From NCBI RefSeq assembly GCF_003987855.1, contig NZ_RXIZ01000007.1:101648-165647 (forward strand): a stretch of 64,000 nucleotides of DNA, written 5' to 3'. Below are positions 50,280-59,125 of this stretch, one piece after another (within the stretch, counting starts at the first letter, position 1; each line of letters begins with the position of its first letter). Source of the DNA: Hyphomicrobium sp. GTDB taxonomy: Bacteria; Pseudomonadota; Alphaproteobacteria; Rhizobiales; Hyphomicrobiaceae. A model generated the notes under the pieces. That model searched no databases, was not told where the DNA came from, and worked only from the letters and a program-made list of their open reading frames with translations. The translations under genes were made by a program, and so were the position numbers.

Positions 50280-51074
50280 ATGAACAATGTTTCCCCGACC
50301 CTGAACGTCATGATTTCGGCCGCGCGCAAAGCTGGTCGCAGCCTCAATCGTGATTTCGGCGAGGTGGAGCAGTTGCAGGTCTCAATCAAGGGACCAGCCA
50401 ACTTCGTTTCCGCCGCCGATCACAAGGCCGAGGACATTATCTTCAAGGAGTTGTCGAAGGCACGCGTCGGCTATGGCTTCTTGATGGAGGAGCGCGGCGA
50501 AATCGTCGGCGCCGACAAGACCCACCGCTGGATCGTTGATCCACTCGACGGCACCACGAACTTCCTGCACTCGAACCCGATGTTCTGCGTTTCGATCGGC
50601 CTCGAACGCGAAGGCCAGCTCGTCGCCGGTGTCATCTATAATCCAGCAAGCGACGAACTCTTCACCGCGGAGAAGGGCAAGGGCGCATATCTCAACGATC
50701 GGCGCCTTCGGGTTGCCGCGCGCAAGTCGCCGGCGGACGCCCTGGTCACGACGGGTATCCCTCACCGCGGCCGCGAAGGACACCCGCGCTTCCTTCGCGA
50801 GATGGAAATGCTGATGGGCGAAGTCGCCGGCATTCGCCGCACCGGCTCAGCAGCCCTCGACCTGGCTTTTGTGGCGGCCGGTCGCTTTGATGCCTATTGG
50901 GAGCACAATCTCCAGCCTTGGGATGTCGCCGCCGGCATCGTCATCGTCCGAGAGGCTGGCGGTTTCGTCAGCGACCTCTCGGGTGGCGACAAGATGCTTG
51001 CGACGGGCGATGTGTTGGCTGCAAACCTCACTCTCCATAAAGCTTTCGGCTCTGTTCTGTTCTCCAAGCGCTGA
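50280..51074 (+). CDS. Inositol-1-monophosphatase family protein (SuhB type)
   Basis: 264 residues. Metal-ligand motifs: the E70-E71 pair, then W84-I-V-D-P-L-D90-G-T-T-N (D87 and D90) and WDVAAG near 217-222, all intact. Members hydrolyse inositol phosphate, fructose-1,6-bisphosphate or similar; SuhB of E. coli also acts in rRNA transcription. It lies 76 bases after the Sel1-repeat gene on the same strand. Confidence 0.92.
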   Translation: MNNVSPTLNVMISAARKAGRSLNRDFGEVEQLQVSIKGPANFVSAADHKAEDIIFKELSKARVGYGFLMEERGEIVGADKTHRWIVDPLDGTTNFLHSNPMFCVSIGLEREGQLVAGVIYNPASDELFTAEKGKGAYLNDRRLRVAARKSPADALVTTGIPHRGREGHPRFLREMEMLMGEVAGIRRTGSAALDLAFVAAGRFDAYWEHNLQPWDVAAGIVIVREAGGFVSDLSGGDKMLATGDVLAANLTLHKAFGSVLFSKR

Positions 51075-51191
51075 TCCGTCGCTCATCGCCCTCTGAATTC
51101 CGGGACTTCGGCATGATGTTGCCGGTTTTCCATGACACAGCGTTGCTGTAAGGTCGCGCAGTGGGACAGCGGGGACGCTCCGGAGACGACG

Positions 51192-52238
51192 ATGGCCAAG
51201 AACCGCACGGGCGATGCCTCAGCACTCGCGCCGGTATCACGGCGTTTGACGCCGCCCGGCGTCTTTCTGCTGCGCATGACGATATTTCTGACGCTGGTTG
51301 GTTTCCTTGCCGCGATCCTCTTTGATCAGCTGCAGCATTCGTTCCTGAACAATCCGGGCCTGAACGGCTTGATCGTCGGCACCTTGGCGCTCGGCATCAT
51401 TTACGCTTACCGGCAAGTCTTCCGGCTTTATCCCGAAATTCGCTGGGTCAACGCCTTCCGCATTTCCGATCCGGGACTGTCGATCAGCGCAAAGCCCGTC
51501 CTTCTTGCCCCGATGGCAACGATGCTGCGGGACCGGACAGGTACGATTTCGCTGTCAACGGCGGCGATGCGCTCCTTCATGGATTCGATCGGCTCCCGCC
51601 TTGACGAAGCGCGCGATACCGGCCGCTATCTCGTAGGCCTTCTCGTGTTCCTGGGCCTGCTCGGGACGTTCTGGGGCCTCCTTGAGACGATCCAGTCAGT
51701 TGGACACGCCATCGACTCGCTGGACAGCAAGGCCACGGACAACGTCCAACTCTTCAGCGATCTGAAGGCCAGCCTTGCTGCTCCGCTGCGTGGCATGGGT
51801 ACGGCGTTCTCGTCATCCCTGCTCGGCCTCTCCGGCTCGCTCATACTCGGATTTCTCGAACTGCAGGCAAGCCACGCCCACAACCGCTTCTATAACGAAC
51901 TTGAAGAATGGCTCTCGGGCATCACGGAGCTGACACCGGCTGGTGGCGGTTCTTCCAGCGACTACGTCAACCGGCAGCTGCTCTCTGCTGTCGTCGACAT
52001 GCAGCGCTCGCTGGAAGACTTCACGAACAGACTTACCGAGCAGCCGGCGGCGGCTCCCAAAGCGCTGCCCCAAGGCCAGGAGGACGTCCGCGATCTGGCC
52101 CGTGGCGTCAATCAACTCGTCACCCAGATGCGCACCGAGCAAAAGGTCGTCCGCGAATGGGTCGATGAACAGGCACAGCAGCAGGCGGAAGTCGCGAGCA
52201 TGCTCCGCAGCCTCGCTGATGCAATGAAGCGAGGTTAG
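51192..52238 (+). CDS. MotA/TolQ-like membrane channel protein
   Basis: 348 residues. Two N-terminal membrane helices (about 26-46, 58-78), a cytoplasmic part, and two more (about 145-170 and 190-220) with VFLGLLGTFWGLLETIQSVG, the TolQ/ExbB/MotA signature, and ASLAAPLRGMGTAFSSSLLGLSGSL. A C-terminal coiled-coil of about 100 residues follows. The next gene is its MotB-like partner three bases on. It is not flagellar MotA (no flagellar gene nearby, different loops). GGAG is seven bases before the ATG; an earlier in-frame ATG adds 20 residues. Confidence 0.85.
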   Translation: MAKNRTGDASALAPVSRRLTPPGVFLLRMTIFLTLVGFLAAILFDQLQHSFLNNPGLNGLIVGTLALGIIYAYRQVFRLYPEIRWVNAFRISDPGLSISAKPVLLAPMATMLRDRTGTISLSTAAMRSFMDSIGSRLDEARDTGRYLVGLLVFLGLLGTFWGLLETIQSVGHAIDSLDSKATDNVQLFSDLKASLAAPLRGMGTAFSSSLLGLSGSLILGFLELQASHAHNRFYNELEEWLSGITELTPAGGGSSSDYVNRQLLSAVVDMQRSLEDFTNRLTEQPAAAPKALPQGQEDVRDLARGVNQLVTQMRTEQKVVREWVDEQAQQQAEVASMLRSLADAMKRG

Positions 52239-52241
52239 CCG

Positions 52242-53270
52242 ATGGCGCGCGGACGGTCACGCCGCGGCGGCGAGTACGGCGAATTCTGGCCGGCCTACGT
52301 TGACGTCCTTTCGACGCTGCTTCTCGTCGTGACGCTGCTGATGTCGATCTTCATGATCGCGCAATACTTCTCGGCACAAGAGGCGACCGGCAAGGATTCA
52401 GCACTCCAGCGCCTTACCCAGCAGATCAGCGAACTGACATCGCTGCTGTCGCTTGAGAAGGGCAAATCCCAATCCGCTCAGGACGAGCTTGCAGCACTGC
52501 AGGCGTCGCTAGCTTCTGTGAAGGCCGAGAATGAAAAGCTTGCAGGCGCGGGGCTTGGCGCGGACGAACGCGCGAAGACAGCTGCAGGTCAGATCGCTGG
52601 CCTGACCACTGATCTGGATAAGCAGAAGAACATTTCGGCTGAAGCCCTCTCGAAAGTCGATCTCCTTAATCAGCAGCTGGTCGCCCTTCGCCGTCAAATT
52701 GCAGCTTTGAATGACGCTCTGGAAGCTTCCGAAAAGAAGGGCGCCGAAAGCGACAAGACGATCAAGGATCTCGGTGCCCGCCTCAACACCGCACTTGCCC
52801 AGCAGGTTCAGGAACTGAAGCGCTATCGCTCAGACTTCTTCGGCCGACTGCGAGAGCTTCTGAAGAACCGCAAGGACATCCGCGTCGTCGGCGACCGCTT
52901 CGTCTTCGAGTCTGAAGTCCTATTCGCATCCGGCTCAGCGACCCTGACGCCCGAAGGCATGGCTGCGATGGACCAAATCGCCGAAGCCATCGTTGAGCTG
53001 CAAAAGGAGATCCCGCCGGATATCGATTGGGCGCTCCAGATCAACGGCCACACCGACGCGCGTCCGATATCGAAGGCCGATTTTCCCTCGAATTGGGAAT
53101 TGTCGACCGCACGCGCTTCATCTGTCGTGAAGTATCTGATCTCGCGCGGCGTCCCTGCCGGGCGGCTCGTCGCCGCTGGCTATGCCGAATTCCAGCCGGT
53201 GGATAACGGCAATAGCGAAGAAGCCTATCAGAAGAACCGCCGCATCGAGCTCAAGCTGACGAGCAGATAG
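52242..53270 (+). CDS. MotB-like peptidoglycan-binding stator protein
   Basis: 342 residues. One membrane helix (about 17-40) with an aspartate D21 (EFWPAYVDVLSTLL) placed like the proton-carrying acid of MotB/TolR/ExbD, then a coiled-coil (about 50-190) and an OmpA domain (about 200-340): FVFESEVLFASGSATL, NGHTDARPI and NRRIELKLT. With the MotA-like gene three bases upstream it forms a likely wall-bound ion-driven unit. The task is unknown. No Zorya-type helicase or nuclease genes follow. Confidence 0.85.
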   Translation: MARGRSRRGGEYGEFWPAYVDVLSTLLLVVTLLMSIFMIAQYFSAQEATGKDSALQRLTQQISELTSLLSLEKGKSQSAQDELAALQASLASVKAENEKLAGAGLGADERAKTAAGQIAGLTTDLDKQKNISAEALSKVDLLNQQLVALRRQIAALNDALEASEKKGAESDKTIKDLGARLNTALAQQVQELKRYRSDFFGRLRELLKNRKDIRVVGDRFVFESEVLFASGSATLTPEGMAAMDQIAEAIVELQKEIPPDIDWALQINGHTDARPISKADFPSNWELSTARASSVVKYLISRGVPAGRLVAAGYAEFQPVDNGNSEEAYQKNRRIELKLTSR

Positions 53271-53297
53271 CGCGCGCTGACGCACCGGTCGAACCGA

Positions 53298-53402
53298 TCA
53301 GTTGAATCCCAGGGCAGACGCGAGCCAATAAACGATCTCGCCGTTGTTGAAGGCGATATCGTAAGCAAAAACGCTGAAGCCGATGACGATCGCTGTGAGC
53401 AT
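53298..53402 (-). CDS. 34-residue possible membrane microprotein
   Basis: A frame from ATG 53402 (GGGG seven bases upstream) to TGA at 53300-53298. The product is hydrophobic at the start (MLTAIVIGFSVFAYDI), has a polar turn (FNNGE) and ends ALGFN. An ATG six bases earlier is too near the purine site. It lies between two convergent transcripts. Evidence is a site and composition only. Confidence 0.42.
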   Translation of the reverse strand: MLTAIVIGFSVFAYDIAFNNGEIVYWLASALGFN

Positions 53403-53469
53403 CTTCATGCCCCGGATAATCAGCAAACAGATGTTAGCAATCGCTTAATTTGAGGGCAGGCCAATTGGA

Positions 53470-55293
53470 CTACTCGGCCGCTTCACGGCCAAATTGAAGC
53501 TCGGCCAGATGGGCGTAGATCCCACCCCGCCGCACGAGTTCGACGTGTGTGCCTGATTCCGCGATCCGGCCGTTCTCCATGACGAGGATCCGGTCCGCTT
53601 TTTGAACAGTGGCCAGCCTATGGGCGATGACGATCGTCGTCCGGTCCTTCATCAGTCCCTCGAGCGCGCGCTGCACGGCTCCCTCGCTTTCCGCGTCGAG
53701 CGCGCTTGTCGCCTCGTCAAGGAGAAGCAACGGCGCGTTCTTCAGGATCGCGCGCGCAATCGCAATGCGCTGCCGCTGACCGCCCGACAGCGACATGCCG
53801 CGCTCGCCCAGCCGCGTGTTGTAGCCGTCCGGCAGGCGCCGAATGAAATCGTCGGCTTGCGCCGCCGTTGCCGCCCGTCGCACTTCGGAAAGCGTGGCAG
53901 CGGGCGTTCCGTACCGGATGTTCTCAGCTACCGTGTCGGCAAACAAGGCGACGTCCTGCGGAACGAGCGCGATACGACTGCGAAGAGCCGAAAGGTCGGC
54001 GTCTTTCACGTTCACGCCGTCAACTCGAACGATACCGGCATCAGGGTCGTAGAACCGCAGCAAAAGGTTGAAAATGGTGCTCTTGCCTGCGCCGGACGCG
54101 CCGACGAGAGCCAGCGTCTCTCCCGGCTCGGCAATGAATGAGACGCCATCGAGCGCTTTCTCGGACTTTCTTGCAGCGTAGGAAAACGACACGTTCTCGA
54201 AGGCGACGCTGCCGATCGCTGGCTCGGGCAGCGGTGTTGGATGTTCAGGCGAACGGATCTCCGGAATGGTCGCCATCATCTCCGACAGACGCTCGGCCGC
54301 GCCAACGGCTTGGCTCACCTCGCCCCAAACTTCGGAGAGTTCTGCGAGCGCTCCGGCCGCAAAGAGAGCGTAGAGGACGAACTGTCCGAGGTGGCCGCCA
54401 GACATGTCGCCGGCGATCACCGCCGACGCGCCGTACCATAGAACTCCGGTCACACTCGCCACTGTCAGAAAGATCGCGATGCCCGTCAGCGCCGCGCGTG
54501 CCCGCATCCGCCGGCGCGCAGCCGCGAACGTCCGCTCGACCGATCGCGCGTAGCGATCCGTGACGGTCTTCTCGTTGACGTAGGCCTGCATCGTCCGATA
54601 GGCCGCGAGGTTCTCGGCGGCGTAGGCGGAAGAGTCGCCCAACGTATCCTGCGCTTCGCGCGACAAGCGCCGCACCAAGCGCCCGAAGCCCACGAGCGGA
54701 AGCACGATGATCGGGATGGCGAGGAATACGAGTCCCGAAAGCTGCGGACTCGTGATGAACATCATCACCAGCGCGCCGATCAGCATAATGAAGTTGCGTG
54801 CCGCTTGACTAAGCGATGAGCCGGCGGCCGACTTGATCTGAGTGGTGTCTGCCGTCAGACGGCTCATGATCTCGCCGGAATGATTGATGTCGAAATAGGC
54901 GGGCCCAAGCTTGGCGAGTTGCGCAAACACTTTGGTGCGCAGATCGGCGACCACCCGCTCACCGATCCAATTGACGAAATAGAACCGCGCCGGGCTGGCG
55001 ATCGCGATAATCAACCCGATGCCGATGAGCGTCAGGAAGTAATTATTGATCAGCGCCGAGTCATTGCCCGCAAAACCCTTGTCGATCATGCGGCGAACGG
55101 CGAGCGGCACTGACAGCATCGCAAGCGCCGAGACGACCAGGGAAATGATGGCGCCCCAGAGTGCGCCCTTGTGCGCGAGAATGAGCGGCTTCAATGTCAG
55201 CAGGGGCTTCAGCGACATGCGCGCGCGTCGCTTGGGGTTTTCATCCGCGGGTTGAGCACCCACGGGGGCTGGATCGGCAACGTCGCTGCTCAT
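53470..55293 (-). CDS. Lipid-type ABC exporter, fused permease and ATPase
   Basis: 607 residues. Six-helix ABC1 membrane domain (about 40-330) then an ATPase: Walker A GASGAGKST near 403-411, Q-loop VPQDVALF, signature LSGGQRQR near 508-515, Walker B LLLLDEATSALD and H-loop IVIAHRLAT. The layout matches MsbA/LolD-like half transporters that act as homodimers exporting lipids or drugs. The substrate cannot be told. It stands alone, divergent from rpmE. Confidence 0.92.
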   Translation of the reverse strand: MSSDVADPAPVGAQPADENPKRRARMSLKPLLTLKPLILAHKGALWGAIISLVVSALAMLSVPLAVRRMIDKGFAGNDSALINNYFLTLIGIGLIIAIASPARFYFVNWIGERVVADLRTKVFAQLAKLGPAYFDINHSGEIMSRLTADTTQIKSAAGSSLSQAARNFIMLIGALVMMFITSPQLSGLVFLAIPIIVLPLVGFGRLVRRLSREAQDTLGDSSAYAAENLAAYRTMQAYVNEKTVTDRYARSVERTFAAARRRMRARAALTGIAIFLTVASVTGVLWYGASAVIAGDMSGGHLGQFVLYALFAAGALAELSEVWGEVSQAVGAAERLSEMMATIPEIRSPEHPTPLPEPAIGSVAFENVSFSYAARKSEKALDGVSFIAEPGETLALVGASGAGKSTIFNLLLRFYDPDAGIVRVDGVNVKDADLSALRSRIALVPQDVALFADTVAENIRYGTPAATLSEVRRAATAAQADDFIRRLPDGYNTRLGERGMSLSGGQRQRIAIARAILKNAPLLLLDEATSALDAESEGAVQRALEGLMKDRTTIVIAHRLATVQKADRILVMENGRIAESGTHVELVRRGGIYAHLAELQFGREAAE

Positions 55294-55570
55294 CAGGTTT
55301 TTCTAGTCCAAGTCGCGGGGAAACAAGATGTTTCAACCCTAAAGCCGCGGGGACCATGCCCCACCGGCGGCACCGGCTCAAGAGGCAATGGGCCGCTGCG
55401 AACGGGCGGTAAAATTACGATTTGCTTAGGTTTGCGGTGCCCTGCGCCTTGTGCGTGGCGGCTAACTCGGCTAAACAACGCGCCAATTCAGTCCCCTTTT
55501 ACAAAAGACCGGGGCCGGGGCTCGTGAGGGCTTCGCCGAAAAAGACCTATTTTCAGACGGACTTAAGGCC

Positions 55571-55795
55571 ATGAAGAAAGACGCTGACCTCCACCCCGAT
55601 TATCATCAGATCAAGGTGGTGATGACGGACGGAACCGAGTTCACGACCTACTCGACCTACGGCAAAGAGGGCGACAAGCTCACCCTCGACATCGATCCCA
55701 ACACGCATCCGGCATGGACCGGCGGCGACGCTAAGCTGATGGACCGCGGCGGCCGCCTGTCGCGCTTCAAGAAGAAGTTCGAAGGCATGTTCTGA
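55571..55795 (+). CDS. rpmE: Ribosomal protein bL31 (zinc-free form)
   Basis: 74 residues. Begins [21 protein letters not shown] and ends [12 protein letters not shown]; the four zinc cysteines of the C+ form are absent, which is normal for alphaproteobacterial L31 with an insert near THPAWTGG. A strong bidirectional terminator follows. Confidence 0.95.
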   Translation: MKKDADLHPDYHQIKVVMTDGTEFTTYSTYGKEGDKLTLDIDPNTHPAWTGGDAKLMDRGGRLSRFKKKFEGMF

Positions 55796-55839
55796 TCGCC
55801 TGCGGCGATCCCCTCGAATTCAAAGCTTATATCCAAACA

Positions 55840-55868
55840 AAAAGGCCCGCTTTCGAGCGGGCCTTTTC
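55840..55868. terminator. Bidirectional terminator between rpmE and the DUF1465 gene
   Basis: Perfect stem AAAGGCCCGCT / AGCGGGCCTTT with a TTCG loop (55841-55851, 55856-55866) and flanking A and T tracts. Confidence 0.92.
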
Positions 55869-55893
55869 CATTTTCAGTTATCGCCCGCGGAGA

Positions 55894-56442
55894 TCAACTG
55901 ACCTTCGCCGCGAACGCCCGCTGCAGCAGACCAACCTGGTGCGCGACAGGATTCACCGCGGCTTCCGGAATATCCGCTGCCGACGGCGTCGTCAGGATGC
56001 GATCGAGCTGCGCGATACGATCATGCAAAGAGAAGCTCTCGGCGATGAGGTTCTGCAGTCCCTGCGGAAGCTCCGCATAACCCTTCACGTGCGAAGGACG
56101 GCCGAACGCCTGTAGCTTCACGCGACGACGCTTCTTCTGCGCCTCTTCCTCGGTGATCTCACCCTCGCGCAACGCGCGGCGGATCAAAAGCCATGATGCG
56201 AGATCCAGCAGACGTGTCGTCAGCCGCATGCTCTCGGTTGCATAAAGAACGCCCGCCCCACCTGCGAGATTCTTCGCTTCCTTGCGCCCCGGACCGTCGA
56301 GATAGCTCGCGGTACGCTCGACGAGCGCCATGCCTTCCTTAAAGATGTGGTCGAAGTGTTCGGAGGACTGGAACCGCTCTCCGAACGACACCGTTGTGGC
56401 GCCGCCGACAGGCGCGCCATCAGCGCGAAATACGTTACTCAT
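55894..56442 (-). CDS. DUF1465 family protein
   Basis: 182 residues, helical, no leader or membrane span. It fits the DUF1465 group of alphaproteobacteria: SFGERFQSSEHFDHIFKEG at the N-terminus, TRLLDLASWLLIRRALREGEIT in the centre and LDRILTTP near the C-terminus. Function unknown. ATG at 56442 has a GAGGG site close by. It may end at the shared terminator with rpmE. Confidence 0.8.
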   Translation of the reverse strand: MSNVFRADGAPVGGATTVSFGERFQSSEHFDHIFKEGMALVERTASYLDGPGRKEAKNLAGGAGVLYATESMRLTTRLLDLASWLLIRRALREGEITEEEAQKKRRRVKLQAFGRPSHVKGYAELPQGLQNLIAESFSLHDRIAQLDRILTTPSAADIPEAAVNPVAHQVGLLQRAFAAKVS

Positions 56443-56811
56443 GACCCTCAACGATACAAACGCTTACCCGTGCGCAACTGCTACCACGAACCGACACTAG
56501 AGCACCATAGTTAACAACTCCGCCCAAAACGGGGCGTTTCCGAACGTCCTGTGGACAATGCAAAAAAAGAGCCGCTCCGTTAGAGCGGCTCGAAAGTCAA
56601 CAGGGAGGCGTCAAATGAAACGGCAGAGGGGCCGCTTCCATCCAGATGGCCTGGATCGACGTTGAAATTGCCGCAATATGCTTAAGCTTCAGTTAAGTCG
56701 AATCATCGCGAGATCAGCGGTCGATTAGGATTCTGCCGAACGCTTGCATTTGCGCCCGTCCCGAAATCGAACAGCATACAGCGTAATTCAAATTGATCCT
56801 TCGTAATCGCT
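56443..56811. other. Intergenic region between the DUF1465 and DUF1192 genes
   Basis: It holds the DUF1192 terminator at 56562-56591 and the DUF1465 promoter. A 16-codon frame at 56614 on the plus strand has a GGGAGG site but is too short to call. Confidence 0.5.
56562..56591 (-). terminator. Terminator of the DUF1192 gene
   Basis: Perfect 9-bp stem GAGCCGCTC / GAGCGGCTC (56569-56577, 56583-56591) and, on the minus strand, a T7 tract. Confidence 0.85.
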
Positions 56812-57003
56812 TTACGACTTGAAAAGCGCGTGCGCGGCGGCCTCGTGACGCTTCTTGCGATCAGCCTCGGCGCGAACGCGAACGATCTCCATCTCAAGAT
56901 CCTTGATGCGCCGTTCCAGCTCCGCAACCGAGAGGGCTTCAAGGTTTTCCCCAATCGCCACGCTAGTCGGCTTTTTTTGCGGCAGAAGATCATCGAGATC
57001 CAT
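56812..57003 (-). CDS. DUF1192 family small protein
   Basis: 63 residues. It begins MDLDDLLPQKKP and has a coiled-coil (LSVAELERRIKDLEMEIVRV). The size, opening and short helix match DUF1192, conserved in alphaproteobacteria with no known function. The following quinone oxidoreductase runs the other way. Confidence 0.8.
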   Translation of the reverse strand: MDLDDLLPQKKPTSVAIGENLEALSVAELERRIKDLEMEIVRVRAEADRKKRHEAAAHALFKS

Positions 57004-57156
57004 CGCGCGTTCTCCTCGCTTATCGTTAGTCCATTCTAAGGATCACGAACGCGTCGGTCGAGATCGGATGAGAGGTTCCGCCGCCCTAGGCCCGACTTGC
57101 CCTGCTAGCCCGCGCCGTGCATGTCTCTCTCAGTGACACTCAGGAAAGCACGATAG

Positions 57157-58152
57157 ATGAGCCTCCCCACGACGATGAAAGCGATCTCGATCAACGGCGC
57201 CGGGGGACCCGAAGTCCTGGCCTTGACTGAGGTCCCGACGCCAGAGGCAAAACCTGGCGAGGTGCTGATCAAAGTCGTCGCCGCGGGCGTTAATCGGCCC
57301 GATGTCCTGCAGCGGCAAGGTAACTATCCCGCTCCGAAGGGGCACTCCGAACTCCCGGGCTTGGAAGTGTCAGGCACCATCGTCGCGCTCGGAGAAAACG
57401 CTGAGCGCTTCGCGATCGGTGATGCCGTGATGGCGCTCGTCCCCGGCGGCGGTTACGCCCAATATGTCGCCGTGTCCGAACTCGCGTGCATCAAGAAGCC
57501 CGAAGAAATTTCTTACATCGAAGCCGCAGCCATTCCTGAAACTTTCTTCACGGTTTGGCACAACGTGTTCCAACGCGGTGATTTGAAGTCGGGTGAAAAA
57601 TTTCTCGTTCACGGCGGCTCGGGCGGGATCGGCGTGACAGCCATTCAACTGGCAAAAGCTTTCGGCGCGACGGTGTACACGACCGTCGGATCCGATGCGA
57701 AATGTGACGCCGCACGCACCCTCGGAGCCGACGTCGCGATCAACTATCGTACGGTTGACTTCGCTCAGGTCATCAAAAGCGAAACGGCCGGCAAAGGCGT
57801 GAACGTGATCCTTGATATGGTTGGCGGTGACTACATCGAGAAGAACATCCGCTCGCTCGCCGACGATGGCCGCCTCGTCAACATCGCCTTTCAGAAAGGG
57901 TCGACGGCCACGATCGATTTCATGCGAGTCATGCTGAAGCGGCTCACGCTCACAGGCTCAACGCTTCGCATTCGTTCCAATGAAGTGAAAGGTGAAATCG
58001 CCGCGGCGATTGCCAGCAAGGTCGTTCCCCTCATCGTCAATGGAAAGATCAAGGTGCCGATCGACAGCACATATCCACTCGCCAAAGCGGCCGACGCGCA
58101 CGCGCGCATGGAGAGCAGCGAGCACATCGGCAAAATCGTCCTGACGATCTAG
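57157..58152 (+). CDS. Zinc-free quinone oxidoreductase (PIG3/QOR family)
   Basis: 331 residues, medium-chain dehydrogenase fold. GroES-like domain (about 1-130) with KVVAAGVNRPDVLQRQG, then a Rossmann domain with GGSGGIGVTAIQLAKAFGA (about 150-168). Zinc ligands are absent and the NADPH-binding loop resembles PIG3. It reduces quinones with NADPH. ATG at 57157; the nearby genes on the minus strand are unrelated. Confidence 0.9.
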   Translation: MSLPTTMKAISINGAGGPEVLALTEVPTPEAKPGEVLIKVVAAGVNRPDVLQRQGNYPAPKGHSELPGLEVSGTIVALGENAERFAIGDAVMALVPGGGYAQYVAVSELACIKKPEEISYIEAAAIPETFFTVWHNVFQRGDLKSGEKFLVHGGSGGIGVTAIQLAKAFGATVYTTVGSDAKCDAARTLGADVAINYRTVDFAQVIKSETAGKGVNVILDMVGGDYIEKNIRSLADDGRLVNIAFQKGSTATIDFMRVMLKRLTLTGSTLRIRSNEVKGEIAAAIASKVVPLIVNGKIKVPIDSTYPLAKAADAHARMESSEHIGKIVLTI

Positions 58153-58156
58153 ACCG

Positions 58157-59011
58157 TCACCAGACGAAGTTCTTCATGACGCCGACCGGTTTCGACGAAC
58201 TCTTCGCGAACAGCCGGCTCGCCGCCGCGCCGATCTCTTCGCCGGGTTGCACATAAACACCGCTCGCAATGTAAACCGAACGAATATCGAAACCCGCTGC
58301 GCCGCCGATGTCTGTCGCCACACCGTCGCCGATCGCGAGCACCCGGTGTTTGGCCACTTGCTCGCCGCGAAACTCGGAGCCCGTCTTTAGAGCAAGATCG
58401 TAAATCGGCCGATACGGCTTCCCCGCGTAGCTTACCTTGCCGCCGATCGCTGCATACGCCGACGCGATCGCGCCCGCACAATAGACGACGCGTCCACCTC
58501 TCTCGACCTTGAGATCCGGATTGGCGCAGATCATCGGAACGTCACGAGACTTCAGCTTCTCGAGCAGACCAGCATAGTCTTCGGGAGTTTCGTTCTCATC
58601 GTCGTAGAGGTTTGTACAGACGACGACTTCTGCATCGTCCACCGACGCGCCCGGTTGTGCAGAGAGACCTGCGAAGGTGGCCTTATCGCGCTCGAGACCG
58701 ATCAGCAGGACGCGGCGGCCAGCCCATTGCTCGATGAGGCTGCGCGAGACGTCACCGGAGCTGACGATCCCATCGTAAGACTCCCGTGACACGCCGATCC
58801 CGTCGAGCTGCTTTGCGACGCTCTCGCTAGGCCGCGGCGAGTTCGTGACGAGCAACGCGGTGCCCCCGCGCTCGCGAAAAGCCGCGCATGCGGCGACCGA
58901 TGACGCGAACGGTCGAACGCCGTTGTGCATCACGCCCCAAATATCGACGAACCAGAGATCTGAAGTCTCTGCCAGGGGCGCAATTGAAGAAAGTACAGGA
59001 ATGACACTCAT
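58157..59011 (-). CDS. HAD-family phosphatase (TIGR01459 type)
   Basis: 284 residues. Subclass IIA HAD. Motif I is FVDIWGVMHNG with nucleophile D23; the second aspartate of DxD is W25, as in this subfamily. Motif II is LVTNSPRP, motif IV LAIGDGVATDIGGA. Substrate unknown; relatives include nucleotidases. ATG at 59011 is chosen although the ribosome site is weak; an in-frame ATG at 59044 adds 11 residues. Convergent with the quinone oxidoreductase, four bases apart. Confidence 0.85.
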   Translation of the reverse strand: MSVIPVLSSIAPLAETSDLWFVDIWGVMHNGVRPFASSVAACAAFRERGGTALLVTNSPRPSESVAKQLDGIGVSRESYDGIVSSGDVSRSLIEQWAGRRVLLIGLERDKATFAGLSAQPGASVDDAEVVVCTNLYDDENETPEDYAGLLEKLKSRDVPMICANPDLKVERGGRVVYCAGAIASAYAAIGGKVSYAGKPYRPIYDLALKTGSEFRGEQVAKHRVLAIGDGVATDIGGAAGFDIRSVYIASGVYVQPGEEIGAAASRLFAKSSSKPVGVMKNFVW

Positions 59012-59071
59012 CGGTGCGCAAGCCTTCGACTGAGCCCGCCACATGCGGTTGCGACCGGCCTATAAACGAAG

Positions 59072-59097
59072 CGGCGCCGGAATGTCATCCGGCGCCG
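59072..59097 (-). terminator. Terminator of the EAL-domain gene
   Basis: Perfect 10-bp stem CGGCGCCGGA / TCCGGCGCCG with a six-base loop, followed on the minus strand by CTTCGTTT. It lies 28 bases after the EAL stop. Confidence 0.75.
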
Positions 59098-59125
59098 TCG
59101 TCACAGGATTGGCGTTGCGAAGTCG

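Noticed and set aside
51192-53270. Zorya-type anti-phage system
   Set aside because: Two channel-like genes resemble ZorA/ZorB, but no ZorC, ZorD or ZorE follows and the MotA-like tail is short; the next genes are an ABC exporter and rpmE.
56614-56664. 16-codon frame with a GGGAGG site
   Set aside because: Too short, basic and without hydrophobic or conserved character; it lies just behind a terminator hairpin.
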